Part shown: positions 41,205 through 48,952 of the stretch, piece after piece
How positions within the stretch are numbered: position 1 is the first letter of the stretch
Layout of the letters: each line of letters opens with the position of its first letter
Source: a virus
Direction: 5' to 3' (one strand)
Virus record (IMG/VR): IMGVR_UViG_3300047554_000338
Span: 1-64,000 of that record
DNA: 64,000 nucleotides
Position numbers and translations under genes: made by a program
The notes under the pieces: model-generated
The model's database searches: none
The model's input: only the letters and a program-made list of their open reading frames with translations
What the model was told of the DNA's origin: nothing

Positions 41205-42544
41205 CCAACCCTTCCAGACTGCACCGCTTGGCAGTCCCAAATGTCATTAAGTGCAAAGGCGTAGCTCATGCCGCCTTTGGGCAGTGATGAGATTGTAGTA
41301 ACACGGCTCGATTTCCTCGACGTCGGACGCGCAGCAAGGGCCAGGTATCTGAACGAGTCACTGGCGTGTGAGTGCTGGTCGTGCTTGGGTCTGTTGCGGT
41401 AGGTCTGCGTCTTCTCGTCCCACTCGCGCATGTACGCACGCAGGTGCTCGAGGCCCTCGTAGGTCTTCTCCTCGTCAAACCAGCAGTGCGGGATCACCAT
41501 CCTCGCGGCCTCGATGCCATCCTGCAGTGACATCTCGGGCACCAGGTTGGGCCGGATGCCGTTGGCCAGGAACTGCTCGATGATTGATTTGCCGGTCTGC
41601 AGCGACTTTGCGCGGGCGTCGTGTGGCAGAAAGATGCCCTTGGGGTTGACCAGGTACGGTCTCGACTTCACCCAGTCGATGTAGTGCTGGATCGGCTGGT
41701 TGTCGTCCTCCATGAAGTCAACGATGCGGATGCCGTCGCGCGTCTCCTGCCAGCCCCACCAGGAGCAGCTGTCGGTGAAACCTAAGTCAGCGACCAGGTT
41801 CACAGGGAACGCCGGATCAACCGCGTGCTTGCCGATCCGCCCCTCGGCGTAGGCCTCACCGATCTGCTTGGCGAAGTAGGCGCCTGGCACGGCAGCGTCA
41901 AAGCTGCACTCGTACTCGACCAGGAACGCGTCCTCAGTCATCTGAGCCTTCGCGTCCCGTAATTCATCGGGGTGGATGATTCCTGTCTTGGACGCGGGGA
42001 GCTCGAGCAGCATGTGCGTGCCAGGATTCATCCGCGCTTCCTCGCGCAGGTTCCAGAACATGTTCTTGCCCGCGGGCGTGCCGGCAAAGATGGCCCAGCC
42101 GCGGCGGTCTGACAGGGCTGGACGCAGGACTTTGTACCAGGCACTCGGTCTGATCTGGCCGACCTCGTCCAAAACAACGCCGTCAAAGTACATACCGCGC
42201 AGGGCGTCGTAGTTGTCGGCGCCGGCGACATAGATCGTTGACTCACCGCCGTGGCCGTTGTTGATCGTGATCTTCAGCTCCGACTCGTTGGGCGGCTTGC
42301 TCCACATCGGACGCGTCAGGTCCTTGAGGTAGGTCCAGGCGACCCTCTTGGCCTGGTCACGCTGCGGGGCCATGTACGCGAACTGAGGTTTTGGCAGCGC
42401 CGTCTCGAGCGCACCGATCACCAGGTCAGCGCACATCGCGACCGTCTTGCCGCAGCGCCGATGCGCCACGACGCAGACCCAGCGCTTGTCGCGGTTGTGC
42501 AGCGGGGTGAAGACGCTGCGGGGGACGTACTCGTTGAGGTTCAC
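41201..42544 (-). CDS. terL: Terminase large subunit, phage B
   Basis: A 447-residue packaging ATPase/nuclease. Walker A reads HRRCGKT (HRRAGKT in phage A), and Walker B GVVLDE, FAGTP and DLGFTDS are kept. The GTG start and the GTGA overlap with the DUF3310 gene are the same as in phage A. The high similarity of terminase and portal suggests both phages package in the same way. Confidence 0.93.
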   Translation of the reverse strand: MNLNEYVPRSVFTPLHNRDKRWVCVVAHRRCGKTVAMCADLVIGALETALPKPQFAYMAPQRDQAKRVAWTYLKDLTRPMWSKPPNESELKITINNGHGGESTIYVAGADNYDALRGMYFDGVVLDEVGQIRPSAWYKVLRPALSDRRGWAIFAGTPAGKNMFWNLREEARMNPGTHMLLELPASKTGIIHPDELRDAKAQMTEDAFLVEYECSFDAAVPGAYFAKQIGEAYAEGRIGKHAVDPAFPVNLVADLGFTDSCSWWGWQETRDGIRIVDFMEDDNQPIQHYIDWVKSRPYLVNPKGIFLPHDARAKSLQTGKSIIEQFLANGIRPNLVPEMSLQDGIEAARMVIPHCWFDEEKTYEGLEHLRAYMREWDEKTQTYRNRPKHDQHSHASDSFRYLALAARPTSRKSSRVTTISSLPKGGMSYAFALNDIWDCQAVQSGRVG

Positions 42545-42885
42545 TTGGTGAGCCTCTCGAGCTCGCGGTCAACGTACCAGCGGGCCTTTTTCAGGTCCTC
42601 GATCGCGTTGTCGTTCTTGAGGCCGGCTCGCCAGATGTACTTCACCGCGTTCCCCAGGCAGAAGTTCATGTGCTCCGTGATCTGGATGCACTCGACGCCC
42701 GAGGGGTGCTCGGTGTAGTGGCTCGGGTGGTTGACGGGGTCATGGTCGTTGAGCGCGTCACTCAGCCTGGGGACTTCGATCTTCTCGAAGCTGGGCGCAA
42801 ACATGCAGCCGGGTTTGTGCGCCTCGATGGGGGATGTCTTGCAGTCTGGGCAGTGCCAGGGGCCAATTGGGTTTGTCGTGGTCAT
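42541..42885 (-). CDS. DUF3310 protein (T7 gp1.7-like), phage B
   Basis: A 114-residue protein with the same two parts as in phage A: a CPDC...C cluster and a DUF3310 core (VNHPSHYTEHPSG, YIWRAGLK, DLKKARWYVDRE). The linker between the parts differs in length and sequence. Nucleotide-kinase activity is known only for the T7 relative. It is coupled to terL. Confidence 0.85.
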   Translation of the reverse strand: MTTTNPIGPWHCPDCKTSPIEAHKPGCMFAPSFEKIEVPRLSDALNDHDPVNHPSHYTEHPSGVECIQITEHMNFCLGNAVKYIWRAGLKNDNAIEDLKKARWYVDRELERLTK

Positions 42886-42951
42886 GTTGCGTTTTCCTCA
42901 TCTTGTCTTTTTGGGTTGGTGAAAATTGGTGGGGGGACCCGTTTACAGCTC

Positions 42952-42987
42952 GACCCCCCTCCCCGACCGAAAGGGGGGTGGGGGTCT
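42952..42987. other. GC-rich hairpin between terS and DUF3310 genes, phage B
   Basis: CCCCCCTCCCC and GGGGGGTGGGGG face each other around a short GACCGAAA loop. This is the same kind of element, at the same place, as 7864-7899 in phage A, with a changed loop. Retention of the stem with a changed loop supports a structural role. Confidence 0.55.
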
Positions 42988-43076
42988 GGAACTTTCCGGC
43001 TAGGCCAGACACGGGCTGGATCGCGTCAGATCCACGCAGGAGACGCGATCGCAGCAGTGGTGAGGGCGTGGTAGCG

Positions 43077-43694
43077 TCAGTCACCTTGCGGCTCTCCTGC
43101 GCCCTTGCCTGCCTCCGGCATGCTGCCGGCGACACCTGCCGGCGACTCCACCGGATCTTTAATCCGGTACTTGCCTGCCGAATCCCGTTCTAAATCAACG
43201 ACTTGCGTGACCTGCTCGGCCGGTTGTGCCACAGTTGTGCCAATGTTGCGCTGGCCAAGCCAGCTGAGCTGCACCTGGATGCCGCCCTCCACGTTGGCGT
43301 TGATCTGCGTCGGCAGCACCTTGGCCACCAGGCCGACGAACGCGGCCCGATCGCTCGAGGTTCCTTGAGCGAGCCTGGCCAAGTAGGCCGGTCCTCCCAC
43401 CTCGTCGAACGCCTCGAGCACGGCCTCGCGCAGGTTCGTCAGCCGGTTCTTGACGCCCGGCGTGCGGCCCGGCCCCGCCGGCACTGGCTGGCCGTTGCGC
43501 GGGCTCACCGCGCCCTGCTTCCCCTCTGTTTTTGGCTCTGTTTTGGCTTTTTGGGCATCCTGAGCCGCCGCTAACTTCTCCAGCCGCACGCGCTCCTCAG
43601 CCTCGTCCATGCGCTGCTGCATCTCCGCTGTGGCCATGACCTGGGCGAGATCCGGGAACTTGAATTCAGGCATTTGTTGGGTGTTTGTTTCCAT
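43077..43694 (-). CDS. terS: Putative terminase small subunit, phage B
   Basis: A 205-residue homologue of the phage A protein. The helical core (NRLTNLREAVLEAFDEVGGPAYLARL, VLPTQINANVEGG) is kept, while the N-terminus (METNTQQMPEFKFPD) is different and acidic. The start is the ATG aligned with the phage A start by the upstream GGGAAAAT ribosome site; an upstream ATG is possible. N-terminal divergence next to a kept core could reflect different DNA recognition. Confidence 0.6.
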   Translation of the reverse strand: METNTQQMPEFKFPDLAQVMATAEMQQRMDEAEERVRLEKLAAAQDAQKAKTEPKTEGKQGAVSPRNGQPVPAGPGRTPGVKNRLTNLREAVLEAFDEVGGPAYLARLAQGTSSDRAAFVGLVAKVLPTQINANVEGGIQVQLSWLGQRNIGTTVAQPAEQVTQVVDLERDSAGKYRIKDPVESPAGVAGSMPEAGKGAGEPQGD

Positions 43695-43713
43695 GTTCAG
43701 ATTTTCCCACCAC

Positions 43714-43815
43714 TCACTCAACGACAAACGCGAACGCCATCAGCAGCAGCCCGATCATCCAGAACCCAAACGCGCACAGCGCTATGCCGGCAATGAAATA
43801 CATGTGTGAAGCCAT
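43714..43815 (-). CDS. Small membrane protein, 33 aa, phage B
   Basis: It begins MASHMYFIAGIALCAFG and consists of nearly continuous hydrophobic residues with one likely membrane span. A perfect AGGAGGAA ribosome site seven bases before the ATG supports translation. It occupies the place of the unrelated 52-residue membrane protein of phage A. The function is unknown. Confidence 0.62.
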   Translation of the reverse strand: MASHMYFIAGIALCAFGFWMIGLLLMAFAFVVE

Positions 43816-43837
43816 TCTTTCCTCCTGTGGATAACTG

Positions 43838-44010
43838 CACTGCTCCCACTCCCACACCCTATCTAAGTGGAAGCAGAAGCAGCCTCGCGCACGGGCAAAG
43901 TGCCCCCACCCTTGGGGTGGTGGGGCACACTTTGCTCCTGGTGCTCCTGCTCTGCTCCCGCTACCGGAAGCGAACCGGAAGCAGTGGAAGCAGGCCCCAA
44001 TCGAGCAGGA
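43838..44010. repeat. Repeat cluster with GGAAGCAG copies and hairpin, phage B
   Basis: GCAAAGTG (43895-43902) and CACTTTGC (43928-43935) enclose a second stem, CCCCACC/GGTGGGG. Around it, GGAAGCAG-like units occur at least four times (about 43868-43990), with CTGCTCC complements. It is at the same place as the phage A repeat cluster but with wholly different repeats, as expected for phage-specific origin or operator sequences. Confidence 0.55.
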
Positions 44011-44135
44011 CAATTCCTGCCCTGGTTGCAATTGCCATAACATGGTGGGCAGCTCTTTTTGCCAAAGATCCTGTCCCAGCTGTCCTGGTAGCCCTTGCCT
44101 GGACGTCGTCCAGATCCTTTGCCGCCATCGCTCAT
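43863..44135 (-). CDS. Small Cys-cluster protein overlapping repeats, phage B
   Basis: A 90-residue protein. The first 47 residues (MSDGGKGSGRRPGKGYQ, CPPCYGNCNQGRNCPARLG) are as in phage A, and the rest is read through the phage-specific repeat cluster and is Ser/Gly/Glu-rich. Both phages keep the frame open through repeats that share no sequence, which argues that a C-terminal extension of some kind is tolerated or needed. Confidence 0.6.
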   Translation of the reverse strand: MSDGGKGSGRRPGKGYQDSWDRIFGKKSCPPCYGNCNQGRNCPARLGPASTASGSLPVAGAEQEHQEQSVPHHPKGGGTLPVREAASAST

Positions 44136-44551
44136 GACGCCCCCTTAATGCCGTGTGCGGCTTCGATGGCCCGAACAAAGCTGCCAGTGTTATGTGTTGC
44201 GCGTATCAGTTCAGATATTTCCTCATCCGTCAGCGGCTTGCGCTGTGGTGGGGTTGTGTGAACAGTAAGAACGCCTGATTGTTTTGCCCCGCACTTGGTG
44301 CATTCAATGTCCATTGCGTATTGGTCAGGCTCATCCTTCGCTTCTAGTGCGGCTTTAATGGCGGTGATGGCTTGGTCAATTTCAGCATTGGCTTCATCAG
44401 CCCCACAGTTGCACTCGTCACCCTCAGAATCATTGGCGCATCCATCTTCATGCTTAGGGCATGAGTACCATGTGTCCTCGCAGTAATGATGCGTTCTGCG
44501 GTTGTTTTCCAACGCCTCCAATGCAAGGCGTAATGCTTCGTCTTTGGTCAT
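44132..44551 (-). CDS. Cys-rich early-operon protein, 139 aa, phage B
   Basis: It begins MTKDEALRLALEALE. A Cys/His-rich middle follows (HHYCEDTWYSCPKHEDGC, CNCGAD) and a CTKCGAKQ knuckle, with an LTDEEISELIRATH...FVRAIEAAHGIK tail common in phage accessory proteins. It fits several small metal-binding sites. It replaces the 80-residue protein of phage A and shares only the tail pattern. It is coupled to both neighbours by ATGA. Confidence 0.65.
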   Translation of the reverse strand: MTKDEALRLALEALENNRRTHHYCEDTWYSCPKHEDGCANDSEGDECNCGADEANAEIDQAITAIKAALEAKDEPDQYAMDIECTKCGAKQSGVLTVHTTPPQRKPLTDEEISELIRATHNTGSFVRAIEAAHGIKGAS

Positions 44552-44787
44552 GCTTGTCCTTCCATTTGTTTCAATGCCGCCTGCAGCCCAGCCAGGCCAC
44601 CGACGCGCTGGTCGTTGATAAAGATCTGGGGCATCTGCCGCAGGTCTGGGTAGGCGAACTCAAACGCCAGGCGCACGCCTGAGTCCTCCATGTTGTTCTC
44701 GACGTAGCGCAAGCCCTTGGACTTGAGCAGCTGCTTGGCCGCCACGCAGTTGGGGCAGCCGCTCTTTGTGTAGATGAAGATGTTCAC
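44548..44787 (-). CDS. Glutaredoxin-like protein, phage B
   Basis: A 79-residue thioredoxin-fold protein with CPNC (about 11-14), QMPQIFINDQ cis-proline segment and RVGGLAG. The redox centre and glutathione site are the same as in phage A, with the middle helix diverged. It is coupled by ATGA to the genes on both sides. It is likely to reduce host enzymes such as ribonucleotide reductase, by family inference. Confidence 0.9.
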   Translation of the reverse strand: MNIFIYTKSGCPNCVAAKQLLKSKGLRYVENNMEDSGVRLAFEFAYPDLRQMPQIFINDQRVGGLAGLQAALKQMEGQA

Positions 44788-45014
44788 AGCTGCTCCCTCC
44801 CTGGCCAGTCCCAGCTCTTGCCCTGGTCTCTGACCCAGATCGAGAACGATGCCGCGGTGTCACCAAAGGGCATGCGGTCGATGCGGTTGGCCAGCTCATT
44901 GAGCGTGGCCTGCTGGATCATTCGGGCGAAGACGCGCATGTCCTTCACGCCGTTGTCGATGCCGACCTGGATCAGCTCATCGATCTCCTCGCCTGTGAGT
45001 AGTGGTTCTGTCAT
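44784..45014 (-). CDS. Small early-operon protein, 76 aa, phage B
   Basis: MTEPLLTGEEIDELIQVG...VFARMIQQATLNELANRI is a helical protein of the phage accessory type with an LTGEEI start. AAGGAGAC seven bases before the ATG fixes the start, which also overlaps the zinc-ribbon stop (ATGA). No counterpart exists in phage A. The function is unknown. Confidence 0.68.
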   Translation of the reverse strand: MTEPLLTGEEIDELIQVGIDNGVKDMRVFARMIQQATLNELANRIDRMPFGDTAASFSIWVRDQGKSWDWPGREQL

Positions 45015-45181
45015 TTGTTTGGTCTCCTTGTTGCTCGATGCGTCCAGCACGCTGCGCAGATCCAGCGTGTGGCGCTCATCTCAATGCCGCCCTCTGGCGG
45101 CTTCTCTGTCTCGCACTTGCTGCACAGCTTGAAGCGGTGCATGTTCTTGAGTGACTGCGGCATTTCAATCTGTTGTTTCAC
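45011..45181 (-). CDS. Small zinc-ribbon protein, relocated copy, phage B
   Basis: A 56-residue product starting at GTG (an ATG six codons later is possible), with CSKC and CAAC knuckles and EKPPEGGIEM between them. It is a clear homologue of the phage A protein at 16465-16644, which lies on the plus strand between nuclease and winged-helix genes. Here it is on the minus strand directly after the primase-helicase gene. It ends in an ATGA overlap with the next gene, so it is well integrated in its new operon. Confidence 0.72.
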   Translation of the reverse strand: MKQQIEMPQSLKNMHRFKLCSKCETEKPPEGGIEMSATRWICAACWTHRATRRPNK

Positions 45182-45186
45182 AAAGC

Positions 45187-47319
45187 TCACTCGTCGTCCT
45201 CCTCACGCTGTGCCCAGGTAGGCCCAGCTCCACTACCCAAAGCCACACGCGTCTGACCAGCTGGTGTGAGCACCACGCGCTGACCAGGCATGCGGTTGTG
45301 CTTCTTGTAGGTCTCCTGGGTGATCAGGTTCTCGTTCTCCATGTCGCGCAAGATGCTGAAGAAGTCCTTGCGTCCCAGGTGATTGGGGAACTCTGGATCA
45401 GTGTTGAGCACGTTGAAGATGTTGTTCGCTGCCGCGTTGGCCTTCATTGACAGGTTCAGGCCCTCGCCTGCAGCCCGTCCGATCAGTTTGAGAATCACAG
45501 CGCGTTGTGTATTTCGCACCAGTGTCTGCGCAGCTTTGAGGCCTGGTGATGTGCCAAAGCGCTTGAAGACCTTGGCGCTTGGATCGAACTCGATGCGCAG
45601 CTCCTCTTGCAGTGGGCCCAGGTTGCACTTCTCATGTCTGAGCACGACGGTGTCAGCGTCACGCACCATCGCCCAGCGTGAGCGGGCTGAGTTGTTCCAG
45701 GCTGTGGAGCCCGAAAACGTCGTGTTGCTGTCCAGGCCTGCCCCGCCCCTGACGCTTGCCTTGTCAACGTGCGCCAGCAGCAAGACAGCTGCGCGTGTGA
45801 CGTTGGCGATCAGGTTGAGCGCCCGCATGAAGCCGCGGACCTCGGTGCGGTCGTTCTCGTTGGACGCGAAGACGTCCGAGGCGTTGTCGATGATCACGAC
45901 GTTGGCCTTGCTGGCCACGGTCACATCGGCCAGCCACTGCATGCGCTCGGTCGTGCCGCCGTCCTTCCACAGGACGCAGTCGGCCTGGGTCAGGTCATAG
46001 ACGACCAGGCGATCGCGCAGCTCTGACATGGACAGGCCCAGGTCTGCGCAGATGTTGGCCACGCGGAAGTGGACGGTGCGTGCCTCGTCCTCACCGGACA
46101 GGATCAGCACCTTGGATGGCTTAGTCTCGATGTCAAACAGGCTCATGCCATGAGCCATCGCCACGCCCAGCTGCAATGACAGGTTGGACTTGCCCACGCC
46201 GCCGTTGGCACTGAGCAAAGTGACTGTGCCCTCGGGCAGCCAGCCTTCGAAGCGCCAGTTGGTGGGCTCGGGCTGCTTGTGCTCGAGAGCGCCCCAATCC
46301 ATCGGCTGCAGATCACCCTTGACCTCGGGTGCAGGCTCACTAGGTGAGCCACCAGGCACTGACAGGTTGACGGTGATGCTCGGCGGCTGGCGCTCCTCGG
46401 GCGCAAACTTCTCCGCGGACTTCACAGCGCGAGGGATCTCCTGGCGGCGTGACTCCCAGCGACGCAGCTCCTCGGGATCACCTGGCCGGTTCTGATCCAT
46501 GAGGCTGTAGAGGAAGTCAACGGCTGCACCAGGAAACATGCCACCGGCCACCAGGCTGGCGGCCAGGCGCGTGATGCTTTCGTGATAGACGCGTGTGCCT
46601 GGGTTTGGATCGGTCAGGCCGGCGATCATTTCGCCTGCATGATTTGTTGCGCCAGTTGATGAAGATGGGGTGTTCGACAGCTTGGCCGCGATCTTCAAAC
46701 TGTCTAGGTCAATTCCGATGGCCGCGCAGGCATCGTCCAGGCTCCAGCGGATGTTTGGCTGCCAGACCTCGAGCCTGACCTGCCACTCGCCGGCGGCCCT
46801 GGGCTTGGTGTTCATGCCATTGGGCAGGCGGACGTACCGCACGCAGGCGTTGCCCGAGGCGTCGTTCGAACGGCCACGGGCGGCCAAAGCCGACATAAGC
46901 CGGTCGATTAGCTCTCTGTTTCGGGTATCAGCGTCTTCCCCATCGAGAAAGATACCTACTTGGAACTTTCCTGGGCTCGTTTGCAAGGCGTAAGAAAAGC
47001 CTTGGACGTCAGACAGTTGGACGTCATCTAGGACTAGCACCGCAAGTCGAACGAACGCCGACTTGTTTCGAGCGATCTCGCCGTCTGGTGTTGCACCCAA
47101 CACAGACGTGCAGAAATAGGTGTTGTCTTGGACAGAACGATCGATCAGGGCTGCCTGGTTAGGCATGCCCTTGTAGGCGCGTCCCGACCAAACTGTCGGG
47201 GGCGCGTTGTTGGGGTCAGCGCGGAACGAGCACACCCAGCCGTGGGTGCCTGGCTCCATCTCGCCGTAAATCTCCGCGAGGAAGTCGCTGTTGGTCATCG
47301 ATGTTGCTCCGACGACCAT
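45187..47319 (-). CDS. Primase-helicase replication protein, phage B
   Basis: A 710-residue homologue of the phage A protein, with GIFLDGEDAD and YVRLPNGMNTKP in the primase-like part, and Walker A ANGGVGKS and Walker B VVIIDNAS in the helicase part. The linker (about 310-345) and the C-terminal DNA-binding tail are most diverged, fitting recognition of different origins. The start with GAGG seven bases upstream is the same in both phages. A second candidate start (MTNSDF) has a GGAG site. Confidence 0.85.
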   Translation of the reverse strand: MVVGATSMTNSDFLAEIYGEMEPGTHGWVCSFRADPNNAPPTVWSGRAYKGMPNQAALIDRSVQDNTYFCTSVLGATPDGEIARNKSAFVRLAVLVLDDVQLSDVQGFSYALQTSPGKFQVGIFLDGEDADTRNRELIDRLMSALAARGRSNDASGNACVRYVRLPNGMNTKPRAAGEWQVRLEVWQPNIRWSLDDACAAIGIDLDSLKIAAKLSNTPSSSTGATNHAGEMIAGLTDPNPGTRVYHESITRLAASLVAGGMFPGAAVDFLYSLMDQNRPGDPEELRRWESRRQEIPRAVKSAEKFAPEERQPPSITVNLSVPGGSPSEPAPEVKGDLQPMDWGALEHKQPEPTNWRFEGWLPEGTVTLLSANGGVGKSNLSLQLGVAMAHGMSLFDIETKPSKVLILSGEDEARTVHFRVANICADLGLSMSELRDRLVVYDLTQADCVLWKDGGTTERMQWLADVTVASKANVVIIDNASDVFASNENDRTEVRGFMRALNLIANVTRAAVLLLAHVDKASVRGGAGLDSNTTFSGSTAWNNSARSRWAMVRDADTVVLRHEKCNLGPLQEELRIEFDPSAKVFKRFGTSPGLKAAQTLVRNTQRAVILKLIGRAAGEGLNLSMKANAAANNIFNVLNTDPEFPNHLGRKDFFSILRDMENENLITQETYKKHNRMPGQRVVLTPAGQTRVALGSGAGPTWAQREEDDE

Positions 47320-47321
47320 GC

Positions 47322-47564
47322 TCACACCTCAACGGCGGCAAGCTCCTTGACACCGATGCGCACGCGTTGGTCGCGTGCCATCTCTATGAGCTGCGGCCAA
47401 TACCGCTGCGGGATCAGGCCACCAGTGCCACCAGGGCGTGGCTGGCACCAGCGTGAGAGCGTTGATTTGTCGAGCTCGAGTGCCTCGGCTACAGCGGTTT
47501 TTCCTCCTAGCTTTTCGATCACTGTGTAAGCGGGCTCAAGCGTATGGACGACGGGAATGGTCAT
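47322..47564 (-). CDS. Cro-like DNA-binding regulator, phage B
   Basis: An 80-residue protein, MTIPVVHTLEPAYTVIEKLGG..., with an HTH of the same type as phage A. The helix-turn-helix reads TAVAEALELDKSTLSRW, whereas phage A has SQVAQHLDLATSTLSRW, so the recognition helix is only partly kept. It is divergent from the repressor and leads the replication operon. Confidence 0.82.
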   Translation of the reverse strand: MTIPVVHTLEPAYTVIEKLGGKTAVAEALELDKSTLSRWCQPRPGGTGGLIPQRYWPQLIEMARDQRVRIGVKELAAVEV

Positions 47565-47587
47565 GTGTATTACTCCAATGGGTTGCG

Positions 47588-47609
47588 ATTGACTCAACGC
47601 CGAGTTTAT
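47588..47609. promoter_or_regulatory. Operator-like palindrome, phage B
   Basis: ACTC-AACGCC-GAGT lies at the same place as the phage A operator, in the same GCGATTGACTCAA context. The half sites are kept and the centre differs, so the two phages may or may not share immunity. Confidence 0.55.
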
Positions 47610-47642
47610 GACAACCTTGAAGGACCCCGTTCAGAGGTCCCC

Positions 47643-48224
47643 ATGAATACCGAGTGGTTTCGTCAACTATTAGCCACGCGCAAGCTGTCGCAGCGTGGTC
47701 TGGCCAAGCTCATGGAGCTCGATCCTGCGGCGGTGTCGCTGATGCTACGCGGTCAGCGCAAGATGACGAACGAGGAGGCTCACCAGGTGAGCCTGATCCT
47801 TGGCGTGCCGATCACTGAGGTGCTGCGCCAGGCAGGCATCGAGGTCAGCGAAGACGTCAGGCGCGTAAAAGTGGCCGGCTACGTTGACGCCAACTCCGCT
47901 GTGACGCTGTTTCCCAAGCGCACGCACGACAAGGTGATCGGCCCTGCTGACTGCCCCGAGGGAACGTATGCGCTCCAGATGCGTGCGCCAAACAATCCCT
48001 CTGACGGCTGGATGATCTTTGTCTCTCCCTCTGAGGATGATCCGCGCCAGCACCTGGGCCAGATGTGCTGTGTCGCTCTCGATAACGGTGAGCACGTCGT
48101 CGCATTCCTGCACCGCGGTTATCGCAGTGGTACTTTCAACCTGGGCAAGACGACTGGCGAGCTGCTGCGCACCGACGCGAACGTCGTCTGGGCCTCACGC
48201 GTTCTCTGGATCAAGCCGCAGTAA
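47643..48224 (+). CDS. CI-like repressor, phage B
   Basis: A 193-residue protein with N-terminal XRE HTH (LSQRGLAKLMELDPAAVSLM) and a C-terminal S24-like fold. A central block, TLFPKRTHDKVIGPADCPEGTYALQ in part, is identical in both phages. The residue where S24 proteins have a catalytic Ser is Asn here (NNPSDGW), so RecA-type self-cleavage is unlikely. AGAGGT provides a ribosome site. Confidence 0.82.
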   Translation: MNTEWFRQLLATRKLSQRGLAKLMELDPAAVSLMLRGQRKMTNEEAHQVSLILGVPITEVLRQAGIEVSEDVRRVKVAGYVDANSAVTLFPKRTHDKVIGPADCPEGTYALQMRAPNNPSDGWMIFVSPSEDDPRQHLGQMCCVALDNGEHVVAFLHRGYRSGTFNLGKTTGELLRTDANVVWASRVLWIKPQ

Positions 48225-48239
48225 ACCTCAGCGTGGAGT

Positions 48240-48303
48240 TAATAACCCCACGTTCTTGTCGGGATACTGTTGTGCTTTTCGCATCGTTGTGGCCAAATCA
48301 CTT
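48240..48303 (+). promoter_or_regulatory. Conserved early leader, phage B
   Basis: Nearly the same as 12585-12660 in phage A, including GTTAATAACCCCAC and the shared block ending TGGCCAAATCACTTT. Afterwards the sequences differ, because a 68-residue gene is inserted here in phage B. It is probably the early plus-strand promoter or operator. Confidence 0.5.
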
Positions 48304-48342
48304 TACGCCTGATTTAGGCGGGAACGATGAAACGAGAAACAC

Positions 48343-48549
48343 ATGACCTACGCAGAACTCATTGCAAAGCTGGTGCAAATCGAAAATCAAACAGGCGTCT
48401 ATCTCAGCGACCCCTGCGTTGATCTTGAAAACGCCGGCAAGGACGCCACTGACGCAAAACTGTTTGCTGTAGCTGCTAGCGCAGCAGGCCAACGTGCAGA
48501 AGAAGCTGGTTTGGACATCAACGCTTTGGTTGGCGCCGCAATTTATTGA
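48343..48549 (+). CDS. Small early protein, 68 aa, phage B only
   Basis: MTYAELIAKLVQIENQTGVYL... is a helical Ala-rich protein, possibly a single compact helical hairpin. It is the first gene of the early operon here and absent from phage A. No family is recognised; there is no membrane span and only one Cys. Confidence 0.62.
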   Translation: MTYAELIAKLVQIENQTGVYLSDPCVDLENAGKDATDAKLFAVAASAAGQRAEEAGLDINALVGAAIY

Positions 48550-48566
48550 AGCAAGGAACCAGAACG

Positions 48567-48779
48567 ATGATGAACACAGAACAGGAATACCGCGCAGCAC
48601 TCAAGGCTCACGATTGGTACTACGACTACAGCGACGACCACAAGGCCTGGTGCGCTGGACGCGATGAGCGAGACGCCCTTCGCACAGCTCGCAAGCAGCT
48701 CGACGCAGACGGCAAGATCTGGAACGAGTACGCACCCAAGCAATACCAAGCAATCACAAAAACGGAAACATCAAAATGA
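48567..48779 (+). CDS. Small acidic early protein, 70 aa, phage B
   Basis: The counterpart of 12685-12894, with the DWYYDYSDDHKAW centre and the identical WNEYAPKQYQAITKTE tail. Two ATG codons in a row mark the start. It overlaps the membrane-protein gene by ATGA. The C-terminal 20 codons and the following gene are almost identical at DNA level in both phages. Confidence 0.72.
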   Translation: MMNTEQEYRAALKAHDWYYDYSDDHKAWCAGRDERDALRTARKQLDADGKIWNEYAPKQYQAITKTETSK

Positions 48780-48949
48780 AACTCTCTCACTACCAAACCC
48801 CTCGCACTCTCGCTGACTGCACATTCGAAGTTGGCCACCCTGAAGCTCGCGGCCAGGAGCCCATGTTTGAAACCGTTGGCGGCTACCTGCTGGCCATCGC
48901 GATCGGTGTCGGCATGGCCTGCTTGCTCGTTGCCTGGTGGAGCAGCTGA
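48776..48949 (+). CDS. Small single-span membrane protein, 57 aa, phage B
   Basis: Nearly identical to phage A (MKLSHYQTPRTLADCTF, then LAIAIGVGMACLLVAWW) with one transmembrane helix at the C-terminus. The few changes (about six residues) lie just before the helix. Strong conservation between otherwise diverged early regions suggests an important job, perhaps at the host membrane. Confidence 0.75.
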   Translation: MKLSHYQTPRTLADCTFEVGHPEARGQEPMFETVGGYLLAIAIGVGMACLLVAWWSS

Positions 48950-48952
48950 TAC

